Below the pieces are notes generated by a model. That model was not told where the DNA came from. It saw only the letters and a list, made by a program, of their open reading frames with translations, and ran no database searches. Positions 34,845 through 44,264 of a stretch of 64,000 nucleotides of DNA are shown one piece after another (position 1 is the first letter of the stretch; every line of letters starts with the position of its first letter). The translations under genes were made by a program, and so were the position numbers. The stretch comes from Nitriliruptoraceae bacterium (GTDB lineage Bacteria > Actinomycetota > Nitriliruptoria > Nitriliruptorales > Nitriliruptoraceae). Location of the stretch: the NCBI GenBank assembly GCA_003565155.1, contig PXDB01000035.1:1-64000 (forward strand), written 5' to 3'.

Positions 34845-36029
34845 CTAGCGGCGCCGGCGTGTAGGTGGGGTGCGTTCCCACCCGCCGGTGACCGATTGCG
34901 GGTCGGTGAGCTCCACGCGGCCCTGCCAGCGGTAGGTCGTCGGCCAGCGGCGGAAGTCCGGCACGGCGATGGTCAGGCCGCGCAGCAGCCACGGCAGCCG
35001 ACCGGGACGCCAGGGAGTGTCGGTGTCGAGCTCGAGGTCCACCCGGGAGCCGGTCCGGCGTGCGGACCAGGGGCCGGACACCAGGCGGGCCTCGTCTACC
35101 TGCAACCCCCACCGGCCGGTGGCCGCCTCGCCGTCGGCCATGTTCGTGGGGTCCGGCATGGGCGGCCACAGCAGCACCCGCGCGCGGTGTCCGTCACGAC
35201 TCGCGGCGACCGCGCGGATCGCTCGGCCGTCGGCGGTGGTCACCACCTCGTCGTTGACGCTCGTACCCCGTTCGCGGCCCCCAACGGGTGCGATCGTGGC
35301 AGGGTCGTCGCCGCCGGGGTCCGCGCTGTCGGTTGCCTGGCCAGCGCCGACAGCGCTCGGCTCCTGGCTGGGCGCGCCGGGCTCCGCTGCGGTCGGCGGC
35401 GCGTGGTCGTCGCGCCGGTCGGGGTTCACCTCGACGGCGATCAGTGTGTCCATGTACTTGATGATGCGCTGGCGGTGCAGCTGCTCGAGGGGGATGCGCT
35501 CCGTGGCGACGTCCTCACCGTCGATACGGATAGTGGCTGGGGGCTCGCTGCTGCGCACCAGATCGAAGGTCGGCATCCACACGACGAACAGGCTGCGTGG
35601 CACCTCGATGCCGGCACTGACCGGCGCGAGCATGCCGGAGCGCCGGCGCGGCCGACCGTCACGGTCATCCACGTGGATCTCGATGCGGCGGCCGTCGACG
35701 TCCACGAAGCTGGCATCGGCGACGACCCCGTCGGAGGTCACCTCGAGCCGCGCGGGATCGATGTCGGTCACGTTCCAGGAACGCGTGCCTCCACCGATGT
35801 GGAAGCCCTCGGGATCGAGTCGCAGGCCGGGCTGGACGTAGTGGTCGACGACCCGATCCGGTCGCCGGGTGAGGAACGCGAGCATCCCCGTGCCCCGCTC
35901 GTCGTCGTCGAACCACAGCAGCTCGCCGGCGTCGTAGACCGGGTGCTCGGGGAGCTCGAAGTTCAGCATGCGCACGGGCGCGGCTATGGACAGCGAGAGT
36001 GGACACGCGATCCCGCTGTGCTCGTGCAC
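34845..36029 (-). CDS. Unknown protein with beta-rich halves and a Pro/Ala/Gly linker
   Basis: 394 residues. GTG 36029 is chosen because GGAGGTG lies 6 nt upstream of it; GTG 36038 would sit directly on the ribosome site. The N-terminal half (to about 200) is beta-rich, with aromatic and Asp/Arg-rich segments (GELLWFDDDERGTG, and TFDLVRSSEPPATIRIDGED). A low-complexity linker (about 200-255) follows, then a second beta-rich half with two WR-rich segments near the end. No signal peptide is seen. I do not recognise the family. It is convergent with GPP34 and divergent from the glycosidase-like gene. Confidence 0.65.
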   Translation of the reverse strand: MHEHSGIACPLSLSIAAPVRMLNFELPEHPVYDAGELLWFDDDERGTGMLAFLTRRPDRVVDHYVQPGLRLDPEGFHIGGGTRSWNVTDIDPARLEVTSDGVVADASFVDVDGRRIEIHVDDRDGRPRRRSGMLAPVSAGIEVPRSLFVVWMPTFDLVRSSEPPATIRIDGEDVATERIPLEQLHRQRIIKYMDTLIAVEVNPDRRDDHAPPTAAEPGAPSQEPSAVGAGQATDSADPGGDDPATIAPVGGRERGTSVNDEVVTTADGRAIRAVAASRDGHRARVLLWPPMPDPTNMADGEAATGRWGLQVDEARLVSGPWSARRTGSRVDLELDTDTPWRPGRLPWLLRGLTIAVPDFRRWPTTYRWQGRVELTDPQSVTGGWERTPPTRRRR

Positions 36030-36416
36030 GACCGTCACCTCCGTCCGTCAGCACCTTGGCGCGGACCGCCTCTGGCACCGGCGTCGAGGGTAGGTGGCGA
36101 CCGTCACGCGGTGGCCATCCTCGGTGCGTGGACAGGCGGTGACCATGCTCGGGGAAGCGCGGAGGCCGCCTGCCGATGGTGAGGTGCCGGACGCGTCAGC
36201 ATCCCTGGAGCGCCGACCCGAAGGGGGCCAGCGCTGGACCCGGTGCCCACGCTCGCCTCCGGCTCGGGTACCGCAGCCGGGCCCGGGGCGGCGCAGGCTC
36301 GGGCGTCCGCAGGACCGATGATCGACCCACGGATCGGCACCCGTCGCTGATGTTCGGTGCCCCGGTGCCGACAGGCCCCGCACGACCCCGCCGCTTCGCA
36401 TCGAGGATGTCCCACC
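36030..36416. other. Divergent intergenic region
   Basis: 387 bp between the unknown protein and the glycosidase-like gene. I see no gene, repeat array or clear palindrome; a ribosome site for each neighbour lies at the two ends. The frame of the glycosidase-like gene is open upstream to 36357 but without similarity. Confidence 0.5.
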
Positions 36417-38639
36417 GTGACCGGATCGCCGGCGCCGCACCCCACACCTCCCACGCGGCGCCCGTCACCCGTGGGCGCGCTGCGGCACCGGCTGACGCGC
36501 CCCGGGGCGAGCGGACACGGTGCGGTCGTCGTCCTGCTGGTGGCCGCTGTCCTCGCCGGGCTGGCGGGGACCGGTGTGGTGCTCGGCAGCGAGGGCGGCG
36601 ACTCGTGGGCGCCGGCGCCCAAGGATCGCGACGGACTGCAGGCGCTGGCAGAGACCAAGGGCGACCGGTTCCTCCTGCACACCGCTGGTGGCAAGCGGGA
36701 CTTCCTGCCGGGGGTCAACCTCGGCGTCACCCTGCCCGGTCACGCGCCGGATGAGGTTGCGCTGCGGCGGACGGATGTCCGTCGCTGGCTGCCGATGATG
36801 GGTGAGCTGGGTCTGCGGGTCGTCCGCGTCTCCACGATCCTGCCGCCCCACTTCTACGAGGAGCTGCGTGGGTACAACCTGGCGTACCCGGACGCGCCGA
36901 TCTATCTCCTGCACGGGGTGGAGATCCCCGAGGCCCGCTTCATGGAGACCCGCGACCTGTACGACGCCGAGGTCGGCGACGGCCTCCGGCTGCAGCTCAG
37001 CGACGCGGTCGGGGTCGTGCACGGCACGACCGAACTCCCGGAGCGGCACGGGCACGCGCACGGGCGCTACACCGCGGATGTCACCCCGTGGCTGTTGGGC
37101 TGGGCCATCGGGATCGAGTGGGACCCGGAGGCCACCTACGACTCTGACCTGCGGAACCGGGACCGGCCACCCTTCGAGGGTCGTTACTTCGCGGCCACCG
37201 AGGCGGCCAGCGCCACGGAGTCGTGGTTGGCGGAGATGCTCGACCACCTCGCTGCGGAGCTGGCGGAGCGCGGCCTCACGATGCCGCTGTCGTTCAGCAA
37301 CTGGCCCACGACCGACCCGCTGGAGCACCCAGAGGAGCCGCTCCCCGTCCAAGACCTCGTCGGTGTGGACGCCAACAACGTGCTGCCGACCTCCGCCTGG
37401 CCCGGCGGCACCTTCGCCGGGTACCACGCCTACCCCTACTACCCGGACTTCCAGCGCTTCGAGCCCGGCATCGCCGACCACGTGCACGACGGGGTGATGG
37501 ACCCCTACGCCGGGTACCTGACGAAGCTCCGGGAGCACCACGACGGCATGCCGCTGATGATCACCGAGTTCGGGGTGCCCTCGTCACCGGGCACCGCCCA
37601 CCTGGGGCCGCTCGGCCGCGACCAGGGCGGCCATGACGAGCGCACCCAGCAGGCCATCAACGCCGAACTGCTGCGCGTCATCGCCGACCTCGACCTCGCG
37701 GGCGGTCTTGCCTCCTCTTGGACCGACGAGTGGTCCAGGCCCACCTGGAACACCATGGATCTGGAGATCCCGGCCGAGCGCCGACCGGTGTGGCGCAACG
37801 TGTGGACCAGCGCGCAGCACTTCGGCCTGCTCGCCCATGAGCCGGGTCCGCAGCCTCGGGTGCTGGTCGGCGGGGACGAGGCCACCTGGACCCTGGATAG
37901 CCAGGTGATCCATGCAGGACGGGGTGCTATCGAGGAGGTGCGCGTCACCCACGACGAGGGATACCTGTACCTGCGTGTGGTCCTCGCAGGGGCGCGCGGT
38001 GATCAATCGCTGGCCGTGGACCTCACGGTGCTCGACGACCCGCTCGACGTCACCCCGGAACCGGGCCGCGACCCGGCAGCCAGCCACGCCATCACCGTGC
38101 CGACGGTCGGGCCCGCCCGCGCCTGGGTTCGGGCGGCGCACGACCCACACGCCTGGGTGTACGGCGCGACGCTCGGCATGCTGGAGGTGGACGCTGCCGC
38201 ACTCGCGTCGGATCCAGGGGCGTGGCGTCCCCAGCGGCTGATGATCAACACCCCCTACGACCACCCGATCACCGGTGAGCCGCTGCCCGCTGAGGAGCAG
38301 GAGGTCGGCCTGCTGCGTCCCGGCACCACCGACCCGGAGGCCGGTGCCTTCGACTCCCTGGCGATGTGGCACGAGGATGAGCACGTGCTGACGCTGCGCC
38401 TGCCCTGGGCGACCGTCGGCTTCGCCGACCCGTCGTCGAACCTGGCGCTGGTGGTCGGGCCCGACGGTGCGTTGCAGACCCGTGAGGTGGAACGGATCGG
38501 GATCAGCATCGGGCTGGGGACCGAGCTGGTGGAGACCGCCGGCTACACCTGGGAGCCCTGGCAGCTGCCCTCCTGGCACGAGCGGCCCAAGGCGGGACTG
38601 GAGGCCTTTGCCGACGCGGTCGCCGACGTCACGCCCTGA
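36417..38639 (+). CDS. Membrane-anchored glycosidase-like protein
   Basis: 740 residues from GTG 36417 (GAGGA upstream). One membrane helix at about 35-55 anchors an external TIM-barrel-like region. LPMMGELGLRVVRVSTILPP, then PLSFSNWPTTDPLEHPEEPL and GYHAYPYYPDFQRFEP are followed by PLMITEFGVPSS, where Glu384 sits in the ITEFG context of glycoside-hydrolase nucleophiles. SSWTDEWSRPTWNTMDLEIP follows. From memory, related sequences occur in Bacillus-group proteins annotated as glycosyltransferases or hydrolases. A C-terminal beta-rich region (about 500-740) may bind carbohydrate. Activity and substrate are unproven. Confidence 0.78.
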   Translation: MTGSPAPHPTPPTRRPSPVGALRHRLTRPGASGHGAVVVLLVAAVLAGLAGTGVVLGSEGGDSWAPAPKDRDGLQALAETKGDRFLLHTAGGKRDFLPGVNLGVTLPGHAPDEVALRRTDVRRWLPMMGELGLRVVRVSTILPPHFYEELRGYNLAYPDAPIYLLHGVEIPEARFMETRDLYDAEVGDGLRLQLSDAVGVVHGTTELPERHGHAHGRYTADVTPWLLGWAIGIEWDPEATYDSDLRNRDRPPFEGRYFAATEAASATESWLAEMLDHLAAELAERGLTMPLSFSNWPTTDPLEHPEEPLPVQDLVGVDANNVLPTSAWPGGTFAGYHAYPYYPDFQRFEPGIADHVHDGVMDPYAGYLTKLREHHDGMPLMITEFGVPSSPGTAHLGPLGRDQGGHDERTQQAINAELLRVIADLDLAGGLASSWTDEWSRPTWNTMDLEIPAERRPVWRNVWTSAQHFGLLAHEPGPQPRVLVGGDEATWTLDSQVIHAGRGAIEEVRVTHDEGYLYLRVVLAGARGDQSLAVDLTVLDDPLDVTPEPGRDPAASHAITVPTVGPARAWVRAAHDPHAWVYGATLGMLEVDAAALASDPGAWRPQRLMINTPYDHPITGEPLPAEEQEVGLLRPGTTDPEAGAFDSLAMWHEDEHVLTLRLPWATVGFADPSSNLALVVGPDGALQTREVERIGISIGLGTELVETAGYTWEPWQLPSWHERPKAGLEAFADAVADVTP

Positions 38640-38920
38640 CGCAGGTCTCGACGGGCATCGGTGGCAGGTGCTCGGAGCACGACAGCGCTGACGCCGGTCT
38701 CCCTGCAGCGCGTCGCAACGTGGTCGGTGTTGGTACCGCACGGGCCGCCGCAGCTGGGGCTGTCGGCCCTACTCCGCATGTACGGCTACAAGAGATGATG
38801 CCAGCCTCGGTGTCCGTCGCGACGTTGAGACGGTCACCACCTCGGCTTGCGTCGGCTCGGACCTGTCGGCTTGTGTCCTGGTCTGACTGACGCTCGCGCG
38901 CCTGCGCGCAGGATGCGTCC

Positions 38921-39895
38921 ATGACCTCGACCCCCGCGATCCACGTCGCCGGCCTCACCAAGACCTTCGGGCCGGTCACCGCACTCGATCACTTCCACCT
39001 GGATGTTGCCACCGGCGAGGTCCACGGCTTCCTCGGTCCGAACGGTGCGGGCAAGTCCACCACGATCCGCATCCTGCTCGGCCTGCTGCGCCGGGACAGC
39101 GGCGAGGTGGTCCTGCTCGGCGGCGACCCCTGGCAGGACGCGGTGCAGCTGCACCGCCGGCTGGCCTACGTTCCCGGCGACGTCCACCTGTGGCCGAACC
39201 TGACCGGGGGAGAGGCCATCGATCTGCTGGGGGAGCTCCGCGGCGGGTTGGACCGCCAGCGGCGCGCCGAGCTGATCGAGCGCTTCCGGTTGGACCCGAC
39301 CAAGCGGTGCTCGACCTACTCGAAGGGCAACCGGCAGAAGGTGGCGATCATCGCCGCCTTCGCGTCACCGGTCGAGCTCTACCTGCTCGACGAGCCGACC
39401 TCGGGTCTTGACCCGCTGATGGACACCGTCTTCCAGGCCTGCGTGCGTGACGTCGTCGGCCGGGGCAGCACGGTGCTGCTGTCCAGCCACATCCTGGCCG
39501 AGGTGGAGGCGTTGTCCGACCGGATCACGATCATCCGTGACGGCCGTCAGGTGGAGTCGGGCACCCTCGCCGAGCTCCGCCACCTGACCCGCACCGCGAT
39601 CACCGTACAGACCCGGTCGGCGCTGGCAGGACTCCACCACCTCGACGGTGTCCACGACGCCGAGGTGGAGGGCACCCGCGCGCGCTTCGAGGTCGAGCCC
39701 GACGCCATGGCCACGGTGCAGCGGTGGCTGGCCGACCGTGAGGTGGTGGCGCTGACCAGTTCGCCGCCGACCCTGCAGCAGCTGTTCCTGCGACACTACG
39801 GCCAGCGGCTCACCGACGCCGAGGTCGCCGATGATCCCGATGGTGGCGACCCGGCCACGGGTGGCAGTGCCGAGGTGGCGGAGACCTGGCGATGA
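38921..39895 (+). CDS. ABC transporter ATP-binding protein (paralog of 1364-2284)
   Basis: 324 residues. Walker A GPNGAGKS, the [10 protein letters not shown] signature, [20 protein letters not shown] and [16 protein letters not shown] match the first exporter ATPase in the window nearly motif for motif. The C-terminal part is also conserved ([13 protein letters not shown] here, [13 protein letters not shown] there). It starts at ATG 38921. The 281-bp spacer upstream (38640-38920) shows no gene. It is coupled by a 4-nt overlap (ATGA) to the permease. Confidence 0.95.
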   Translation: MTSTPAIHVAGLTKTFGPVTALDHFHLDVATGEVHGFLGPNGAGKSTTIRILLGLLRRDSGEVVLLGGDPWQDAVQLHRRLAYVPGDVHLWPNLTGGEAIDLLGELRGGLDRQRRAELIERFRLDPTKRCSTYSKGNRQKVAIIAAFASPVELYLLDEPTSGLDPLMDTVFQACVRDVVGRGSTVLLSSHILAEVEALSDRITIIRDGRQVESGTLAELRHLTRTAITVQTRSALAGLHHLDGVHDAEVEGTRARFEVEPDAMATVQRWLADREVVALTSSPPTLQQLFLRHYGQRLTDAEVADDPDGGDPATGGSAEVAETWR

Positions 39896-41898
39896 GCGCC
39901 CAACCACCGGCGACACCCGGGCCGACCGGGCGGCGCAGGGCCGGCGCGGCAACAGCACCGGGCGCGGCGGGCGCTTCGGGCGGGGCCGGCGCTTCGGGCG
40001 GGGCCGGCGCGGCGGGCGCGGCGGGCGCTTCGGGCGGGGCCGGCGCGGCGGGCGCTTCGGGCGCGGCGGGCGCTTCGGGCGCTTCGGGCGGGGCCGGCGC
40101 GGCGGGCGGGGCCGGCGCGGCGGGCGTGACGTCCGGCACGGGCGGGGCCGGCGCGGTGGGCGTGACGTCCGGCACCGGCGGGGCGAGCGTGACGCCAACG
40201 ACGGGTGTGGCCGATGGTGGGACCGGCATGCACGACCCGGACCACCTCGGTGCCAGCAGTGCGCCCGGATCGGCCTCGGAGCTGACCGGGACCCTACGCC
40301 TACTGCGCCTCGCCGCCCGACGCGACCGGGTAGTGCTGCCGGTGTGGATCGTGACCCTCGCGGTGCTGTGGATGGCCAGCATCGCCAGTATCGCCGGGCT
40401 GTACGGCGAGGCGACGGCCCGCGTCCAGTACGCGGTGACCGTCGCGCCCAACGTGGTCGCACGGGCCTTCGAGGGCCCGATCTTCGGCACCTCGCTCGGT
40501 GCGGTCCTGATGACCGAGACCTTCGGCGTGTTCGCGGTCCTGACCGGGGTCATGAGCCTGCAGGCCGTGGTACGCCACACACGGCTGGAGGAGGAGACCG
40601 GGCGTGCGGAGCTGGTCGGCTCAGCGGTGGTCGGCCGGTACGCGGCCCTGACCGCGGCGCTGCTGCTCACCTTCGGGACGAACCTGCTGCTCGGCACGGT
40701 GGTGACGTTGCTGCTGCTGGCGTACGGGCTGCCCGCGGGCGGCGCGATCCTGGTCGGGCTGCTGCTCATGGGGGTGGGATGGAGCTTCGCGGCGGTCGCG
40801 GCGATCACCGCGCAGGTGGCCGGCAGCGCCCGTGGGGCGAACGGGATGGCCGGGGCCGTCCTCGGTCTGGCCTACTTCCTGCGTGCGGTCGGTGACGGCC
40901 TCGGCGAGGGGGCGCCGAGTGGGGTCGCGGTCATCAGCGCCTGGCCCTCCTGGGTCTCCCCCATCGGGTGGGGGCAGCAGGCCCGGGCCTTCGCCGACGA
41001 ACGGTGGTGGGTGCTCGGGCTGTTCGCCGGGCTGGTGGTCGCGTGCGTGTGGGCGGCCTTCGTACTGACCCGTCACCGGGACGTCGGGGTCGGGATGCGC
41101 CCGGTGCGGGCCGGGCCGGCGACCGCCTCGCGCGGTCTGCGCTCCCCGGTCGGGCTGGCATGGCGCCTGCAGCGCCCTGCGGTCGTCGGCTGGACGACGG
41201 GCCTGCTGCTCGCCGCAGGGGTGTTCGGCGCGATCGGCGACGAGGTGGATGCCTTCCTTGAGACCAGCGACGAGCTGGCGGAGCTGTTCGCCGGGCTGGT
41301 CGAGAGCGGCGAGCTCGTCGATCTGTTCGTGGTGTTCCTGATGGGGCTGCTCGCCGTGGCGGTCGGGGCCTTCGCCGTCCAGGGGGTGCTCCGGCTGCGG
41401 TCCGAGGAGCTGTCGGGCCGTGTCGAGCCGCTGCTGTCCACCGCGATCGGCCGGGCCCGATGGGTGGCCAGCCACATGGTCGTGATGCTGGTGGCCACGA
41501 CCTCGATGCTGCTGCTGATCGGTGCGACCTCCGGAGCGGCGTTCGGGTTGGTCACGGGGGAGTGGGGCGAGCGCTTCTGGGGCTGGGTGCTGGCTGGGCT
41601 CGTGTCGCTGCCGGCGGTGTGGGTGCTGGCGGGGGTGGTGGTGCTCGCCGTAGGCGTGCTGCCACGGTGGGCGGCCGCCATCGGGTGGGGAGCGATCGGC
41701 GCCAGCCTGGTGATGGGACAGATGGGGGCGCTGTTCGACCTGCCGCAGTGGGTGCTGAACATCTCACCCTTCACCCACGTCCCCGCGGTCCCTGCCGAGG
41801 ACCTCGAGTGGCTGCCGGTGCTGGTGCTGCTGGCGGTGGCTGCGGCCCTCACCGCCGCTGGCGTGGTGGCCCTACGGCGTCGGGACCTGGTGACCTGA
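39892..41898 (+). CDS. ABC-2 exporter permease with a Gly/Ala/Ser repeat N-terminus
   Basis: 668 residues. The first 120 are unusual: a run of [12 protein letters not shown] repeats (about 18-85) encoded by imperfect short repeats near 39958-40145, with no similarity to the family. Then about 12 membrane helices follow in the order of the COG3559-like permeases, with [17 protein letters not shown] as the first cytoplasmic motif. In the second half [20 protein letters not shown] recalls the same motif, showing an internal duplication. It is the paralog of the truncated permease at the left edge. Substrate unknown. Confidence 0.9.
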   Translation: MSAQPPATPGPTGRRRAGAATAPGAAGASGGAGASGGAGAAGAAGASGGAGAAGASGAAGASGASGGAGAAGGAGAAGVTSGTGGAGAVGVTSGTGGASVTPTTGVADGGTGMHDPDHLGASSAPGSASELTGTLRLLRLAARRDRVVLPVWIVTLAVLWMASIASIAGLYGEATARVQYAVTVAPNVVARAFEGPIFGTSLGAVLMTETFGVFAVLTGVMSLQAVVRHTRLEEETGRAELVGSAVVGRYAALTAALLLTFGTNLLLGTVVTLLLLAYGLPAGGAILVGLLLMGVGWSFAAVAAITAQVAGSARGANGMAGAVLGLAYFLRAVGDGLGEGAPSGVAVISAWPSWVSPIGWGQQARAFADERWWVLGLFAGLVVACVWAAFVLTRHRDVGVGMRPVRAGPATASRGLRSPVGLAWRLQRPAVVGWTTGLLLAAGVFGAIGDEVDAFLETSDELAELFAGLVESGELVDLFVVFLMGLLAVAVGAFAVQGVLRLRSEELSGRVEPLLSTAIGRARWVASHMVVMLVATTSMLLLIGATSGAAFGLVTGEWGERFWGWVLAGLVSLPAVWVLAGVVVLAVGVLPRWAAAIGWGAIGASLVMGQMGALFDLPQWVLNISPFTHVPAVPAEDLEWLPVLVLLAVAAALTAAGVVALRRRDLVT

Positions 41899-42027
41899 GC
41901 CGGAAAGGTCGGTACAACCACGCGCGGCGGTGTGGTCAGGTGTGGCAGGCGTCGGCCCGCAGGGCCAGGGGCCCGGACACCGCCACCGGTCCCACGCCGA
42001 CCCTCACCGCCTCGCGCTGCGTCGCGG

Positions 42028-42762
42028 TCACCGGGACGGTTCCCGGCGCATCACCCACAGGCCCGGCATCCACCCTGCCCGATCGATGTGGGACACGGTG
42101 CGGTAGCCGAACCGCTCGTACAGCGGCGGGTTGACGGGGGCGGTCGTCTCCAGCCAGGCCGCCAGGCCGTCCTGGTCGCACCGATCGAGCACGTGCTCGA
42201 GCAGGCAACGGGCCAGACCCCGCCCGCGCAGCTCCGGGTCCGTGGCCAGGAAGGCCAGGTGCCACGTCGGTCCCGCAGCGGCGGCGGCGATCGCACGCTG
42301 GCGTTGCAGGGCGACCCACGGCATCGCAGCGCCCTTGCGAACCACGGTGGAGGTCGCTGCCGGCAGTCCACGGAGCAGGCTCGGCGTCTGCAACGCCAGA
42401 CCGCGCGCCAGTTCCACCGAGGCCCGCATGGACGACGGCGCCACCTTCGGCGGGTGCCAGATGGCCGCTCCACCGAGGCGACCGTCCAGTTCCGCACCGA
42501 ACGCCGTCGCGTAGGGCAGCGTCGCCTGCAGTTGCCGGGTGAACACCAGCACCGCAAGCTGACGACGCAGATTCGGGTCGGGGAACAGCTCCCGGTTCCC
42601 CGGTTCCTCCTCGAACCCACGGGCCAGCAGCGCCGCCGCCTCCGACACCTCATCAGCACCGAGCACCCGGACCCGTGGCCCGGTGGACCGTGCTTCGCCT
42701 ATCGGGTCGGCCGTCGCGTGCGCGTCCGCCGTCGGTGTCGCAGCAGCGGGCATCCGTGCCAT
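42028..42762 (-). CDS. GNAT-family N-acetyltransferase
   Basis: 244 residues from ATG 42762 with GGAGAGGG upstream. Motif A is clear (HLAFLATDPELRGRGLARCL: R-G-R-G), then LETTAPVNPPLYERFGYRTV. The middle helices (MRASVELARGLALQ) resemble those in GNAT proteins of the type often found in resistance or modification pathways. The first 30 residues are low-complexity. It is convergent with the exporter and lies next to a 13-nt repeat array. Confidence 0.9.
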   Translation of the reverse strand: MARMPAAATPTADAHATADPIGEARSTGPRVRVLGADEVSEAAALLARGFEEEPGNRELFPDPNLRRQLAVLVFTRQLQATLPYATAFGAELDGRLGGAAIWHPPKVAPSSMRASVELARGLALQTPSLLRGLPAATSTVVRKGAAMPWVALQRQRAIAAAAAGPTWHLAFLATDPELRGRGLARCLLEHVLDRCDQDGLAAWLETTAPVNPPLYERFGYRTVSHIDRAGWMPGLWVMRREPSR

Positions 42763-42779
42763 CGGTCGAACCCTCTCCG

Positions 42780-42922
42780 TGGTCCTGGTCGGTGCTGGTG
42801 GCCGGCGCTGGTGGCCGGCGCTGGGGGTCGGCGCTGGTGGTCGGCGCTGGGGGTCGGTGCTGGTGGTCGGCCGTCGTGGTCGGCGCTGGTGGTGGGCCGT
42901 CGTGGCCAGCGCTGTTGGTCGG
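42780..42922. repeat. Tandem repeat, exact 13-nt period, 11 copies
   Basis: Units starting YGCTGGTGGTCGG occur at 42793, 42806, 42819, 42832, 42845, 42858, 42871, 42884, 42897 and 42910, always 13 nt apart, preceded by a degenerate unit at 42780. Thirteen is not a multiple of three, so the array cannot be a repeat inside one protein. It fills the spacer between the acetyltransferase start and the peptidase end, ending 50 bp before the latter. Confidence 0.93.
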
Positions 42923-42971
42923 CTCGACCCCAAGGCTGCGGGAGGCCGTCGAGTTCGCGTAGGGGCCAAGG

Positions 42972-44261
42972 TCAGCTCAGCTGCTGGGCCATCGCACGGA
43001 GCAGGTCCGGGAGGCGGCGCGCGACCCCGGTCAGGACCTCCAGGTCCACCTGCTCCCGGGTGTCCGATGCGGTGTGGGCCAGCCCGCCGAGCAGGGCGTG
43101 CACGTCCTCGCTGGTGATGGCCACCGCTGGGATGCCCTGCAGCGCGAAGACCGCGTGGTCGCCTTCGTACCAGGGTTCGGTCTGTACCCAGGTGGCGTCG
43201 GCGTCGACCCACCCGTCGAGGTGCTCTGCCAGCTGCGGCGGGCACGCCAGGGAGGCCAGCGAGGTGCCCAGCGAGGTGCCCAGCCCCCGCAGACCGATGC
43301 CGTCGAGGTTGACGACGCCGACGATCTCGTCGAGGTCGGTCCTGGTCAGCCACGCCATCTCGCCGCAGGCGTCGACGTGGTCCTCGCCGTTGAACAGCAC
43401 CACCTCGACGGGGAGGTCGTCGAGACCGCCGGTCTCGGCCAGCGCGAGCAGGACCGCCACGCTGCCGGCGTTGTCGAAGGCTCCTGGCGTCGTCGCCTTG
43501 GTGTCCAGATGCGCGCAGAGCACGAGGCGGCGCCCGGCCTGCGTCCGGGCGGACACGTTGACACCGTGCCCCGCGTGGACGGCGCCCGTCACCTCGAGGC
43601 GGAGGAGGACACCGTCGCGCAGTGCGGGGCCCGCTGCGCTGGGGATGGTCACCGAGGGGAAGGGCAGATCGGGGTCCTCGAGCACGGGCTCCCAGTGGTC
43701 GGACACGGCGACAACCGCCGCGGGTGCCAGGCGGTGGAGGTGCCGCCGGATCTCGTCGTGCGCAGGGTCCTCGAGGAACGGGAAGCACGCCGGGAGCAGC
43801 TGCACCTCGGTCAGGGTGTCGGTCAGGATCAGGATGCGGCCTGGGTCGGGGCGGAGCCGCGCCAGGGCGTGGGTGTCAACGACCACCTCGGTGCAGCCTT
43901 CCACGGTGCCGGCGGGGCTGTAGGGGTTGGGTGTCAGCACCTCGTCGATGCCAGCGAGCGGGCCGTCGACCGGTGCGTCCGGTGACCGGTCGCCACCGCC
44001 GGTCGGTCCGTGCCTGGATCGCTCGGCGGCGCGCAGCGCTGGCCCGGATGTGCGCACCTCGAGGCGTGCGGTGCCGGGCTCCCACCACCGCGTGGTGAAG
44101 GGATCCTCACGCACCTCCAGCCCAGCGGCGCGCAGCACGCCGGCCGCGTGCTCGCAGGCACGACGGTTGGCGGGGGAGCCCGGAGGGCGGGCGCCGATCC
44201 GGTCCACCAGCACCTCGAGGTGGTGGTCGATCCGGTCGCGGAGCGATGGTGTCGCGCCCAC
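42972..44261 (-). CDS. M28-family zinc metallopeptidase
   Basis: 429 residues. The metal-ligand series of M28 enzymes is visible in order: His251 in AHLDTK, Asp263 in AFDNAGSV, Glu293 in NGEDH, Asp320 in NLDGIG and a late His in AHTASDT. No signal peptide is evident, so it is probably cytoplasmic. Aminopeptidase activity is the usual family role; the specificity is open. It starts only 3 bp after the stop of the upstream CNNM-like gene, implying co-transcription. Confidence 0.93.
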   Translation of the reverse strand: MGATPSLRDRIDHHLEVLVDRIGARPPGSPANRRACEHAAGVLRAAGLEVREDPFTTRWWEPGTARLEVRTSGPALRAAERSRHGPTGGGDRSPDAPVDGPLAGIDEVLTPNPYSPAGTVEGCTEVVVDTHALARLRPDPGRILILTDTLTEVQLLPACFPFLEDPAHDEIRRHLHRLAPAAVVAVSDHWEPVLEDPDLPFPSVTIPSAAGPALRDGVLLRLEVTGAVHAGHGVNVSARTQAGRRLVLCAHLDTKATTPGAFDNAGSVAVLLALAETGGLDDLPVEVVLFNGEDHVDACGEMAWLTRTDLDEIVGVVNLDGIGLRGLGTSLGTSLASLACPPQLAEHLDGWVDADATWVQTEPWYEGDHAVFALQGIPAVAITSEDVHALLGGLAHTASDTREQVDLEVLTGVARRLPDLLRAMAQQLS

Positions 44262-44264
44262 CGC

